NCBI GenBank assembly: GCA_028289405.1
Contig: JANQPP010000006.1
Span: 62,001 to 126,000 of the forward strand
Direction of reading: 5' to 3'
Source of the DNA: Pirellulales bacterium
GTDB lineage: Bacteria; Planctomycetota; Planctomycetia; Pirellulales; JANQPP01
DNA: 64,000 nucleotides
Shown: positions 27,010-35,875 of the stretch, one piece after another
Layout of the letters: each line of letters begins with the position of its first letter
Numbering within the stretch: position 1 is the first letter of the stretch
Made by a program: the position numbers and the translations under genes
Notes under the pieces: model-generated
What the model saw: only the letters and a program-made list of their open reading frames with translations
Databases searched by the model: none
Told to the model about the DNA's origin: nothing

Positions 27010-28266
27010 ATGGAAAAATCGCTCGACCGCAAATTGGCCGCGATTCACGCCGACCCTTCCGGCTCGAAGGACTTCATCCTGGCGGACGCCAAGGATGCGG
27101 ACATGGCGTTCGGCATCAGCGCGCCCGGCAAATCTCCGGAGAACCACGCCGGCCAAGCGCGTGCCCGCACGCTGGCCGAGTATCGAGAGCAGATCCGCCA
27201 GGTCGTGCAGCAGGGGCTCGTGGACATCATGCTCATGTCCGCCAGCACCAGCGACCAACTGACCATTCGCGAGCGGATCTTCGACGGCAGCCACGTCACG
27301 CCCGCTGCTCGAGCCAACGACGCCAGCGATATCTTTGCCTTGCGGGGAGCCGGTTACGTCACGCAGCCAGCTCAGCCGTTCCGCACAGCTACTTTGGACC
27401 ATGTGCAATGCGGGCATTTGGACTGCGCGGAGTCGGAGCGTGGTCGGGGCGCGAATCTAGGACTGTACAGCGTGACCTTTAACAATCGGCTCGAGGAGGA
27501 TCTGCAAACGCTGCAAGCGTATCGGGACTTTCGCGTAGAGGCGGAACGAATCGGCTTCCGGCATTTTTTGGAGGTCTTTGACCCCAATGCGCCCGAAGGT
27601 CTGGCGGCTGACGACATTCCCCGTTTCGTGAATGACCACATCGCCCGAGCATTGGCGGGCGTGGCCACGGCGGGTCGGCCCGTCTTTCTCAAAATCGCCT
27701 ACCATGGTCCGCAAGCCATGGAGGAGTTGGTCACCTACGATCCGCATCTGGTCGTGGGCATTTTGGGGGGGAGCGCCGGCACCACCTACGACGCCTTCAA
27801 GCTGGTCAGCGAAGCACAAAAGTACGGCGCGCGGGCAGCGCTGTTCGGCAGGAAAATCAATCACGCTGAATCCCAGTTGGCGTTCGTGCAATTTCTGCGG
27901 CTGATCGTGGACGGCGACATCTCGCCCGAAGAAGCGGTTCGTGCTTATCACGGCGTGTTGGAACGCCTTTCCATTCGCCCCCATCGCTCTTTGGAAGAGG
28001 ACCTCACGTTGCGTACCAATGTGATGTCCTACGGCGGGTCGAGCGCGAGCGTTCCGGCGAATGTTCCAGTGTCGACCCAGCCGGGAAGCGATGCTCCGAA
28101 ATCTTGCGGCTGCGGTGGGAAGTCGACACCCGAAAAGAAGTGCCACTGCGGTTGTGGGGGCAAGGCCGACCCCGCTGGCGCCCCCGACTTCGCCACGTTG
28201 ACGACCGGGGAAAAGTTGGCGTATCAACAAGCTCGCCGCGACCGCACCTTCGGTCGATTCGATTGA
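27010..28266 (+). CDS. DeoC/FbaB-like aldolase-fold protein with Cys-rich C-terminal tail
   Basis: This is 418 aa from the ATG at 27010 (AAGGAA upstream). Residues 60-340 look like a class I aldolase TIM barrel, with repeated beta strands VDIMLMSAST, FLEVFDP, PVFLKIAYHG (candidate Schiff-base Lys K228), VVGILGGSAGTT and AALFGRKINHAE. Residues 355-395 are Gly/Ser/Lys-rich with C366-x-C368-x9-C378-x-C380-x-C382, a possible metal or Fe-S site. It is the last gene of the BMC operon. It could act on the DHAP/aldehyde pool or assemble a metal centre. Its 3' end overlaps the convergent BCCT gene by 43 bp. Confidence 0.75.
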   Translation: MEKSLDRKLAAIHADPSGSKDFILADAKDADMAFGISAPGKSPENHAGQARARTLAEYREQIRQVVQQGLVDIMLMSASTSDQLTIRERIFDGSHVTPAARANDASDIFALRGAGYVTQPAQPFRTATLDHVQCGHLDCAESERGRGANLGLYSVTFNNRLEEDLQTLQAYRDFRVEAERIGFRHFLEVFDPNAPEGLAADDIPRFVNDHIARALAGVATAGRPVFLKIAYHGPQAMEELVTYDPHLVVGILGGSAGTTYDAFKLVSEAQKYGARAALFGRKINHAESQLAFVQFLRLIVDGDISPEEAVRAYHGVLERLSIRPHRSLEEDLTLRTNVMSYGGSSASVPANVPVSTQPGSDAPKSCGCGGKSTPEKKCHCGCGGKADPAGAPDFATLTTGEKLAYQQARRDRTFGRFD

Positions 28267-29894
28267 TCGTCGCTGGATTTCACGCCCGCGCACGCCTGGC
28301 GGTTATCGGTTTTGATCGGCGTTTCACGATCCGCTTGAGTGAGTCGCCCTACGCCTCCGAGGGGGGAAGCCGTGACCGGTTCTTCGCGCCACAGGGCACG
28401 CCCCACCGTAAAGCAGATCAGCAAGAGGACCACGGCCAGCGGCAAGCCGGTCATGATCTGAAACGCGCGCATCGGTGCGATGCCGCCGCCGATGAGCAAC
28501 ACCGCGGCCACCACTCCTTCCAGAGTCGCCCAAAAGACACGCTGCCGTTTGGGCGGGTTTTGATCGCCGCCAGAGGCAATGTAGTCGATGACCAACGACG
28601 CGGAGTCGGAGGAGGTCACAAAAAACACTACGATCACGACCAGTGAAACGAGCGAGACAAACGCCGAGGCCGGAAATTCGCTGAAGAAGATGAAAATCGC
28701 GATGGCAAAGTTATTCTCAACGGCTGATGCCAACGCCTCATCTCCATTTTGGATGCGTTCCAATCCCATACCGCCAAACACGCAAAACCAGACGCACGTC
28801 ACTAGCGTGGGCAAAATCAGGACGCCCAAAATGAACTCGCGGATGGTGCGCCCTTTGGAGATGCGTGCCACGAAGAGTCCCACGAAAGGTGACCAGGCGA
28901 TCCACCATCCCCAGTAGAACAAGGTCCAGTCGGCCTGCCAGGCCGTCGAACCGCCAAAACTGGAGATCAATCCATGGCTAGCCACGGATTGCAAATAACT
29001 CCCGCCGTAGACCAGCACGGATTCCAATCCGACCGACGTTGGCCCGGCAATGATCACGAAGATGAGCAAAGGAACGGCCAATACGACCGCCACCTTGCTG
29101 AGGAATTTGATTCCCCGGTCGAGTCCACTCACCACCGAGATGGTGGCGATGGCCGTGATGAAGATGATCAATAGAATCTGTGCCCGCACGGAGTGCTCGA
29201 CGTTCATCAGGTGCTGCAAGCCGGCATTCAATTGTTGGGCTCCGAAACCAAGGCTCGTGGCCACGCCGAACATGGTTCCCAGGATGGCGAAAACGTCGAT
29301 CGCGCTCCCTAGTGGGCCGTGCATCTTGTCCCCGAACAAAGGGAATAGCACGGAACGAAACGTCAAAAGTTGCCCTTGACGGTACGCGGCATAGGCGATT
29401 CCGAGGCCCGCCACGGCAAAGATACACCAGCCATGCAACCCCCAATGGAGCAATGTAATGTCCATGGCCTGGAGGGCCGCTTGTTCCGTGGTGGCGGTCT
29501 TGATGGGCGGATCGTTGTAGTGCGTGATCGGTTCAGCGACCGACCAAAACAGGATGCCGATTCCCATGCCCGCGCTGAACAGCATGGAAAACCAGCTCAG
29601 ATTGCTGAATTCGGGTTGATCTTCTGGCTGGCCAAGTTTTTGGTTGCCGTATTTGCCGACGCAGACGAACAGACAAAATAATAGACATGCCGTGACGGTC
29701 AGGTGATAGAACCATCCCAGCGTCGTGCTGATGAACGTTTGGGCCGCGCCAAACACACTCACAGCCGGTTCAGTGAATCCCGTCCCCACGAGCACGAACG
29801 CGAAAATCAATACCGCCGACGTTAGGAATACCGTCGGGTCCGCTTCGAGTTTCAGCGCTTGCGTGATTTTCTCGGCAGTTTTCAGGCGAGACAT
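28224..29894 (-). CDS. BCCT family transporter (betaine/carnitine/choline type)
   Basis: This is 556 aa from the ATG at 29894; the frame extends upstream without family support. It has twelve hydrophobic segments and the BCCT signatures GMGIGILFWSVAEPITHYNDPP (substrate-site Trp) and FYWGWWIAWSPFVGLFVARISKGRTIREF. Members import quaternary ammonium compounds with Na+ or H+. The C-terminal tail after about residue 510 is hydrophilic and may sense ionic strength, as in BetP. Its tail overlaps the end of the BMC operon on the other strand by 43 bp. Confidence 0.92.
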   Translation of the reverse strand: MSRLKTAEKITQALKLEADPTVFLTSAVLIFAFVLVGTGFTEPAVSVFGAAQTFISTTLGWFYHLTVTACLLFCLFVCVGKYGNQKLGQPEDQPEFSNLSWFSMLFSAGMGIGILFWSVAEPITHYNDPPIKTATTEQAALQAMDITLLHWGLHGWCIFAVAGLGIAYAAYRQGQLLTFRSVLFPLFGDKMHGPLGSAIDVFAILGTMFGVATSLGFGAQQLNAGLQHLMNVEHSVRAQILLIIFITAIATISVVSGLDRGIKFLSKVAVVLAVPLLIFVIIAGPTSVGLESVLVYGGSYLQSVASHGLISSFGGSTAWQADWTLFYWGWWIAWSPFVGLFVARISKGRTIREFILGVLILPTLVTCVWFCVFGGMGLERIQNGDEALASAVENNFAIAIFIFFSEFPASAFVSLVSLVVIVVFFVTSSDSASLVIDYIASGGDQNPPKRQRVFWATLEGVVAAVLLIGGGIAPMRAFQIMTGLPLAVVLLLICFTVGRALWREEPVTASPLGGVGRLTQADRETPIKTDNRQACAGVKSSDDQSNRPKVRSRRAC

Positions 29895-30040
29895 GCCGTC
29901 GCTTTCGCGGGCTCGGCGGTTCGGCAGCGGATGAAATCCTGCTATTCTATCGGGTCTGCGACATTCGTCGACCACGATGCTTTCGTGGAACTCTGAACCG
30001 TTCGCACGCGGACTGGCACGACATAAGAAGTGAGATTCCC

Positions 30041-30799
30041 ATGCATCGAATTGTCGCGTTGTGGGCCCACCCCCGTTCGCGGTCCACGGCATTGGAACGC
30101 GTATTCATCGAACGCGGCGATTTTCAGATTCTGCATGAACCGTTCGCGGCGCTCTATTACCTGCATGACAAGAAAGCCACGGCCGTGGCCGCCAATCTCG
30201 ACGATTCCGAGACCTGCGATTTCGCCACGATCCGGGACCGTATTCTCGCTGCCGCGAACTCGCAGCAAATCTGTTTCAAGGACATGTGCTATTACTGCCA
30301 TGGCTACCTGCTGGCGGATGAGCCATTCATGCGGCGGCTCGACCACGTATTCCTCATCCGTGATCCGAAACCCACGATCGCCTCTCATTTCGCCAAAAAT
30401 CCGGAAGTCACACTGGAAGAAATTGGATATGAGAGACAAGCCGCCGTCTTCCAAGCTGTGAGTGAGTTATCGGGTTCCACGCCTCCGGTACTGCGGGCTG
30501 AAGATCTTGTCTCAGCTCCGGATAAAATGCTCCACGACTTGTGTGCCAGACTGGGAATCGCCCATGATCCTGACGCGTTAACCTGGTCCGCCGGTGAGCG
30601 AGAAGAATGGAAGGAGTGGCAGTCCTGGCATGACGAAGTCGCCCAAAGCCAAGGCATTCAAGTCCGCGAATCGGCTTATCGAGATACGGTCGACAATCAC
30701 CCGAAGCTGGCGGAATACTACCGGTACCATCTTCCGTTTTACGAACAGATGGCCCGGTATGCGATGAACCCAGCGTCGAACAATAGCGATGGACGCTAG
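30041..30799 (+). CDS. Sulfotransferase-like P-loop protein
   Basis: This 252-aa protein has the N-terminal phosphosulfate-binding-like loop ALWAHPRSRSTALERVF, close to the PAPS loop of sulfotransferases, and the 3'-phosphate region HVFLIRDPKPTIASHF. No other domain is visible. Homologous eukaryotic proteins are annotated as sulfotransferase-like. The acceptor is unknown. It stands alone, divergent from the BCCT gene. Confidence 0.75.
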   Translation: MHRIVALWAHPRSRSTALERVFIERGDFQILHEPFAALYYLHDKKATAVAANLDDSETCDFATIRDRILAAANSQQICFKDMCYYCHGYLLADEPFMRRLDHVFLIRDPKPTIASHFAKNPEVTLEEIGYERQAAVFQAVSELSGSTPPVLRAEDLVSAPDKMLHDLCARLGIAHDPDALTWSAGEREEWKEWQSWHDEVAQSQGIQVRESAYRDTVDNHPKLAEYYRYHLPFYEQMARYAMNPASNNSDGR

Positions 30800-30836
30800 C
30801 CCGCGACTCGCGATGAGTGCGAAGCTCTTTCGCCTC

Positions 30837-31223
30837 TTATATACTGCCCTGCCGTAGCCAATCGGGCAGTCGGCGCACTTTGCCCGTGTGGTCGACGCAA
30901 GCCACGGTGCTTTCCCCCTCCACGAGCAGCAGATCCTCGTGGTGCAGGGTGTAAGCGTGTTCGATGCGAGCCTTGCCCACGTGCGTGACCCGAGTGAAAA
31001 GCCGCAGCAATTGATCGAACGTTGCTGGGCGGTGGTACGCACAGGTGAACTTAGTCACCACGAGCATAAACCCCTCTTCCTCCACGCGACGATAATCCAT
31101 CCCCAAGGAACGCATCAGTTCGACCCGACCTTGCTCGAAATAAGTCAAATAGTTGGCGTGATGCACCCGCCCTTGGCCGTCGGTCTCTTGGTAGCGGACG
31201 CGGATTTCGATCGTATGTTCCAT
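30837..31223 (-). CDS. Acyl-CoA thioesterase (YbgC/4-hydroxybenzoyl-CoA thioesterase-like)
   Basis: This 128-aa single hot-dog domain has the motif IRVRYQETDGQGRVHHANYLTYFEQGR. In it, the Asp and His of the DxxGxxxHxxY active-site pattern are present (normally D-x2-G-x3-N). VLVTHV-like strands follow. Such enzymes hydrolyse short acyl-CoA and often associate with the Tol-Pal system, but no tol genes are nearby. It is convergent to the sulfotransferase-like gene. Confidence 0.88.
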   Translation of the reverse strand: MEHTIEIRVRYQETDGQGRVHHANYLTYFEQGRVELMRSLGMDYRRVEEEGFMLVVTKFTCAYHRPATFDQLLRLFTRVTHVGKARIEHAYTLHHEDLLLVEGESTVACVDHTGKVRRLPDWLRQGSI

Positions 31224-31422
31224 GTTGGAATGTCATCTCGTGGAATTTTCGTGAAGCTACCGAACATCTTGGCAATTCCTGGCAGTTCGTGGAATGGTAA
31301 GAGATTTTTCAGCCATTTCTTTTTGCCCTCCGGCCACGATTATTCTTTTCGCGAACGGCCCGAGCGGATAGATTGAAGTTCGAGGCCGGAACCCATAAGA
31401 GTTGCCGCTGTAGGAATGCCGC

Positions 31423-31920
31423 ATGAGCGTTGGTGAAGGGACTGGGGTCGACTTTTCGACCATGCGTGGTCGGGATTATCCTACGATTCGGCAGTTCACG
31501 GTTTTTCTGGAGAACCGCGTGGGCCAACTGTTGGAGGTTGTCCGGCGGTTCGAGGGGAGCCGTGTGCGGATCGTGGCCCTGTCCATCGTCGATTCGGCGG
31601 AATGTTCCTTCGTGCGATTCTTGTTGAGCCACCCGGAACAGGGCCGGGAAATCCTGGAACGGGCCGGTCTGGCGATGATCGAAACGGATCTCGTGGCCGT
31701 GGAACTGCCCAATGAACCGCAACCTCTCCTACGAATTTGTACCGCGCTGTTGCAGGCCGAGGTGAATATCATCCAGTCGTATCCGCTGTTCGTGCGTCCC
31801 CGCGAGAATCCGGCCGTGGCGCTGATGGTGGACAACACGGATATCGCGTTGGATACATTAGCTTCCCGCGGCTTCACCATGCTCTCCGAGTCGGATTTGA
31901 GCACCGATGACGCGGCCTGA
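31423..31920 (+). CDS. Tandem ACT-domain protein
   Basis: This 165-aa protein starts at the ATG at 31423, with AGGAA upstream. Two ACT-like repeats are visible: residues 20-92 (FTVFLENRVGQLLEVVRRF, SIVDSAECSFVRFL) and 93-155 (VELPNEPQPLLRICTALLQAEVNI, PALMVDN). ACT domains bind amino acids to regulate enzymes. No catalytic domain is attached, so it could be a stand-alone sensor or regulatory subunit. The ligand is unknown. It is convergent on the thioesterase side and isolated downstream. Confidence 0.8.
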   Translation: MSVGEGTGVDFSTMRGRDYPTIRQFTVFLENRVGQLLEVVRRFEGSRVRIVALSIVDSAECSFVRFLLSHPEQGREILERAGLAMIETDLVAVELPNEPQPLLRICTALLQAEVNIIQSYPLFVRPRENPAVALMVDNTDIALDTLASRGFTMLSESDLSTDDAA

Positions 31921-32110
31921 GCACTCAGCCGTCTCGACCGTGAAACCGGCACCGTCAAATCATTGTTGAGTGTTTGCCGGACCGTTCGGGACACCCTATA
32001 CTCTGATTTTGCCAGCAGGTTAGCGGTGCGCCAGCATTTGAGGCCGTCCACGGTTTTGGCCATTTGCGTCATGTCAAATTGAATTCATCAACCAGTGAGG
32101 ATCCTCCACC

Positions 32111-33028
32111 ATGGATCGTATGCATCGAAGAACTTTCATGGGCCAGTCGGCCGCGGGTTTGGGAGTTTTTGGATTAGGAACGACGATGGCCCGTATCGCA
32201 CGGGCGGATGAAGAGCCGCTATACAAAATCTCTCTCGCCGAATGGTCGCTGCACAAGGCGATCAACGGGGGTGAACGCGAGCATCTCGACTTCGCGCGGG
32301 ACGCCAAGCAAGAATTCGGCATCGACGCGGTGGAATACGTCAATCAGTTCTTCATGGACAAGGCGGAGGACCAAGCCTACATCGCCGAGATGAAAAAACG
32401 GGCCGATGATCACGGCGTGCATAGTCTGTTGATCATGATCGACCGCGAGGGACGCTTAGGGGACCCGGACGCGAATGAGCGGCAAAAAGCCGTGGAAAAC
32501 CATTACAAATGGGTCAACGCCGCCAAGTCACTCGGTTGCCACTCCATTCGCGTCAATGCGGCTTCCAGCGGTAGCTACGAGGACCAGCAGAAATGGGCCG
32601 CCGAAGGACTCCGAAAGCTTTCAGAATTTGCCGGCGAACATGGCTTGAACGTGATCGTGGAAAATCATGGCGGGCTGAGTTCGAATGGCGAGTGGCTGGC
32701 ATCGGTGATTCGCCGCGTCGACCTGCCGAACTGTGGCACGCTTCCCGACTTCGGCAATTTCCGAGTGGCAGAGGGTAATTGGTACGACCGCTACCAAGGC
32801 GTGAAAGAGCTGATGCCCTTTGCCAAGGCGGTTAGCGCGAAGAGCCACAGTTTCGACGAGCACGGCAACGAAACGCAGACTGACTACGAGCGGATGATGA
32901 AAATCGTCCTCGGTGCGGGTTACCACGGCTACGTCGGGATCGAATACGAAGGCTCCGAGCTTTCCGAACCCGAGGGTATTCTGGCCACCAAACGCCTCTT
33001 GGAACACGTGCGAGAAAAGTTCTCGTAG
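32111..33028 (+). CDS. Tat-exported sugar phosphate isomerase/epimerase-like TIM barrel
   Basis: This 305-aa protein has a twin-arginine-type signal ([19 protein letters not shown]) cleaved near ARADE. A xylose-isomerase-like TIM barrel follows, with strand SIRVNAASS and the metal-ligand Glu in [15 protein letters not shown]. Further strands are [20 protein letters not shown] and [12 protein letters not shown]. Such proteins are abundant in Planctomycetes near Gfo/Idh oxidoreductases. The substrate is unknown. Confidence 0.88.
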   Translation: MDRMHRRTFMGQSAAGLGVFGLGTTMARIARADEEPLYKISLAEWSLHKAINGGEREHLDFARDAKQEFGIDAVEYVNQFFMDKAEDQAYIAEMKKRADDHGVHSLLIMIDREGRLGDPDANERQKAVENHYKWVNAAKSLGCHSIRVNAASSGSYEDQQKWAAEGLRKLSEFAGEHGLNVIVENHGGLSSNGEWLASVIRRVDLPNCGTLPDFGNFRVAEGNWYDRYQGVKELMPFAKAVSAKSHSFDEHGNETQTDYERMMKIVLGAGYHGYVGIEYEGSELSEPEGILATKRLLEHVREKFS

Positions 33029-33316
33029 CCGAGGTGGTCTCTCCACGCGCTATTCGACTTCCATATGGCGACCGGCCAGGCGCGTAAGTTGCGTGGCCAA
33101 ACATGTCGCAAGCGGCGATGCCTCGGCCACCGTGCTAGGGAAATCCTGTCCCGCGCTCAGATTTCGCGCGGCCCCTTTCAGTAGAGGCCGCGTTGAGGCA
33201 CAATCTGGGCACACATTTTCGTGAATTACTCGGTACCGCGCAAATTTCACGCGCCGGCGCGGTACTGTTTGTCCATATTGAAATTTCACGATTGCCGACG
33301 CAGGAGTTTTGTTGCC

Positions 33317-35371
33317 ATGGCGTCTTCCACGAAAAGTATTGAAGAAATATCCATCAACACCATTCGCACGCTGTCCATGGACGCCGTGGAAGCAGCCGCC
33401 AGCGGCCATCCGGGAACTCCGATGGCCCTGGCACCGGTGACCTATCACGTCTGGAACCATGTACTCCGATATGATCCGCGGCACCCGCTCTGGCCGGCCC
33501 GAGATCGGTTCGTGCTTTCCTGTGGGCACGCTTCGATGTTGTTGTATGCGGCATTGCACTTAGCGGGCGTCCGCCAAGTGCGGGAGGACGGCACGATCTC
33601 GGACGAGTTGGCGGTCCCTCTGGACCATATCCGGCGCTTTCGCCAATGGGGAAGCCGCTGTCCAGGCCATCCCGAATACCATGAAACGACAGGAGTGGAA
33701 ACGACGACCGGCCCACTGGGCCAAGGCATCGGCAACAGCGTGGGCATGGCCGTGGCGGGCCGCTGGCTGGCGGCCCAATTTGACCGCCCCGAATACGAAA
33801 TGTTCGGGTTCAATGTCTACGCGTTGTGTAGTGATGGCGATTTCATGGAAGGGGTCGGACAAGAGGCCGCATCTTTGGCCGGCCACCTCGGTTTGGCGAA
33901 TCTCTGCTGGATTTATGACGACAATCGCATCACCATTGAGGGAGACACATCGCTCGCATATTCGGAGGACGTTGGCGCCAAATTCCGGGCCTTGGGTTGG
34001 CACGTAGCCCACGTGGAGGACGCCAACGATCTGGACGCCATCTCCCAATCGCTCGACAGCTTTTTGGCCACGACCGACCGTCCCACACTGATCATTGTCC
34101 GGAGCCATATCGCCTGGGGAGCGCCGAACAAGCAAGACACGCACGGTGCCCATGGTTCGCCGCTCGGCGAAGAAGAAATCCGGCTTACCAAGCAAGTCTA
34201 TGGCTGGGATGAGGACGCTAAATTCCTGGTGCCTGAGGACGTCATTCAGCATTTTCAGGAGCATTTGGGCCAGCGCGGGGAGCAGGCCCATACGGCCTGG
34301 GAAGAAAAATTCGCCGCTTACCAGCAGGCCCATCCAGAGCTGGCGGAAAAATGGGAAAACATGCAGGCCCGCAAACTGCCGGCCAATTGGGACGCGGAAC
34401 TCCCCACCTTTGAAACGAGCGAAAACGGCGTGGCTTCACGGGCTTCCTCGGGGAAGGTACTCAACGCGGTCGCGGCGCAAGTCCCCTGGATGCTGGGAGG
34501 TTCGGCGGACCTGGCCCCGTCCACCAAAACCACGTTGACCGCCAAGGAAGAAACGGCCTTTTCCGTCGATTCGCCTGGCGGGCGAAATTTCCACTTCGGC
34601 GTGCGGGAACATGGCATGGCCTCTGCCATCAATGGCATGGCTCTCTGTGGCCTACGCCCCTACGGAGCGACCTTCTTCGTCTTTAGCGATTATCTCCGCC
34701 CGTCGATGCGGCTGGCCTCCCTCATGGGATTGCCGGTGATTTACATCTTCACGCACGACTCGATTGGCGTCGGAGAGGATGGTCCCACGCACCAACCGGT
34801 GGAACATCTGGCTGCCTTGCGGGCCATTCCCGGCTTGGTGACGTTTCGTCCGGGGGATGCCAACGAAGTCCGGGAGATGTGGCGGTGGATCACGCCACAG
34901 CACCACCGCCCCGTCGCCGTCGTGCTGACTCGGCAAAATCTCCCCACGCTGGACCGCGAAAAATTCGCCTCTTCCGAAGGCACGCAGCGCGGCGCCTACG
35001 TGCTGGCCGACCCAGCGAAAGGGGAGCCGAAAGTGATTCTGATCGCCAGCGGCAGCGAGTTGAGTATCGCTGTGGCGGCCTTTGAAGAGTTGCAACAGTC
35101 AGGGATCCCCACGCGCGTCGTGAGCATGCCCAGCCAGGAAGTCTTCGCGGAGCAGGACGCCGCGTATCACAACTCGGTGCTCCCTCCGGGAATCAAGGCG
35201 CGGATTGCCATCGAAGCCGGCGTGGAGCTTGGCTGGCGGAGGTATCTTGGTGAGGCAGGCCGATTCATCGGCATGGATCGGTTCGGTGCTTCCGCCCCGT
35301 ACAAGGAATTGTACGAGCAATTCGGTATTACCGCGGCAAATGTCGTGGAGACCGCGCGGCAATTACTCTAG
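33317..35371 (+). CDS. tkt: Transketolase
   Basis: This is 684 aa from the ATG at 33317, with GCAGGAG upstream; the frame extends upstream but without family support. The thiamine diphosphate motif is CSDGDFMEGVGQEAASLAGHLGLANLCWIYDDN. The His positions in ASGHPGTPMALAP and GPLGQGIGNSVGMAVAG are typical. The C-terminal half has FREHGMASAINGMALCG and GVGEDGPTHQPVEHLAALRAIPG. It transfers two-carbon ketol units in the pentose phosphate pathway. No pentose phosphate neighbours are present, so it is probably a stand-alone housekeeping gene. Confidence 0.96.
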   Translation: MASSTKSIEEISINTIRTLSMDAVEAAASGHPGTPMALAPVTYHVWNHVLRYDPRHPLWPARDRFVLSCGHASMLLYAALHLAGVRQVREDGTISDELAVPLDHIRRFRQWGSRCPGHPEYHETTGVETTTGPLGQGIGNSVGMAVAGRWLAAQFDRPEYEMFGFNVYALCSDGDFMEGVGQEAASLAGHLGLANLCWIYDDNRITIEGDTSLAYSEDVGAKFRALGWHVAHVEDANDLDAISQSLDSFLATTDRPTLIIVRSHIAWGAPNKQDTHGAHGSPLGEEEIRLTKQVYGWDEDAKFLVPEDVIQHFQEHLGQRGEQAHTAWEEKFAAYQQAHPELAEKWENMQARKLPANWDAELPTFETSENGVASRASSGKVLNAVAAQVPWMLGGSADLAPSTKTTLTAKEETAFSVDSPGGRNFHFGVREHGMASAINGMALCGLRPYGATFFVFSDYLRPSMRLASLMGLPVIYIFTHDSIGVGEDGPTHQPVEHLAALRAIPGLVTFRPGDANEVREMWRWITPQHHRPVAVVLTRQNLPTLDREKFASSEGTQRGAYVLADPAKGEPKVILIASGSELSIAVAAFEELQQSGIPTRVVSMPSQEVFAEQDAAYHNSVLPPGIKARIAIEAGVELGWRRYLGEAGRFIGMDRFGASAPYKELYEQFGITAANVVETARQLL

Positions 35372-35510
35372 CAGGTTGCCGAAAAAAGCCTTCGTCCCGT
35401 TTTTCAGCCTGGCCAGTGTCGCAGCGGCGGCTTGTCCGATTGAAGCTGTGACTCGCCGCTAGGGCTGCGCGACTATGTATCCTGCGCTGGCCGAACTTGC
35501 GAAACAAAGA

Positions 35511-35726
35511 TCAAAATCTCTCGAGTTGCTCGGCTTCGTCCAACGAGTTGGCCGTGCGTGGCCAACCGGCGTCTTCGATCGGGAGATGTGGCTCTTCGAA
35601 AGGCGTTTCAGGGACGGCGCGGTCATTCACCGACAGGAGCCAGATAAAGCTAAACACTGCCGCGCAGGCGACGGCCAGTAAGGTTTGCACGGCAACTTGT
35701 AATCTGGACGAGGGTAGTTTTTCCAT
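35511..35726 (-). CDS. Small membrane protein, hypothetical
   Basis: This is a 71-aa ORF from the ATG at 35726 (MEKLPSSRLQVAVQ). A TTG start at 35747 would add seven residues. It has one TM segment (about residues 12-33, LLAVACAAVFSFIWLLSV) and an acidic, Pro-rich C-terminal part (ETPFEEPHLPIEDAGW). No clear ribosome site or known family was found. The rest of the 500-bp gap between transketolase and the DUF3857 gene holds no other credible gene. Confidence 0.4.
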   Translation of the reverse strand: MEKLPSSRLQVAVQTLLAVACAAVFSFIWLLSVNDRAVPETPFEEPHLPIEDAGWPRTANSLDEAEQLERF

Positions 35727-35875
35727 GGGATGAAGTTTCGCGGCCAAGAGATACGGGAGAATGCGTGACCACGATCATAACCGCCCCGCGCGGCCGATGG
35801 AAGATTTTGCGGATCAGGATTTTGGTGGGGTATTTTCCGGATGGGCAACGGCGTGCAATGAAGGAGGCCGTGGCG

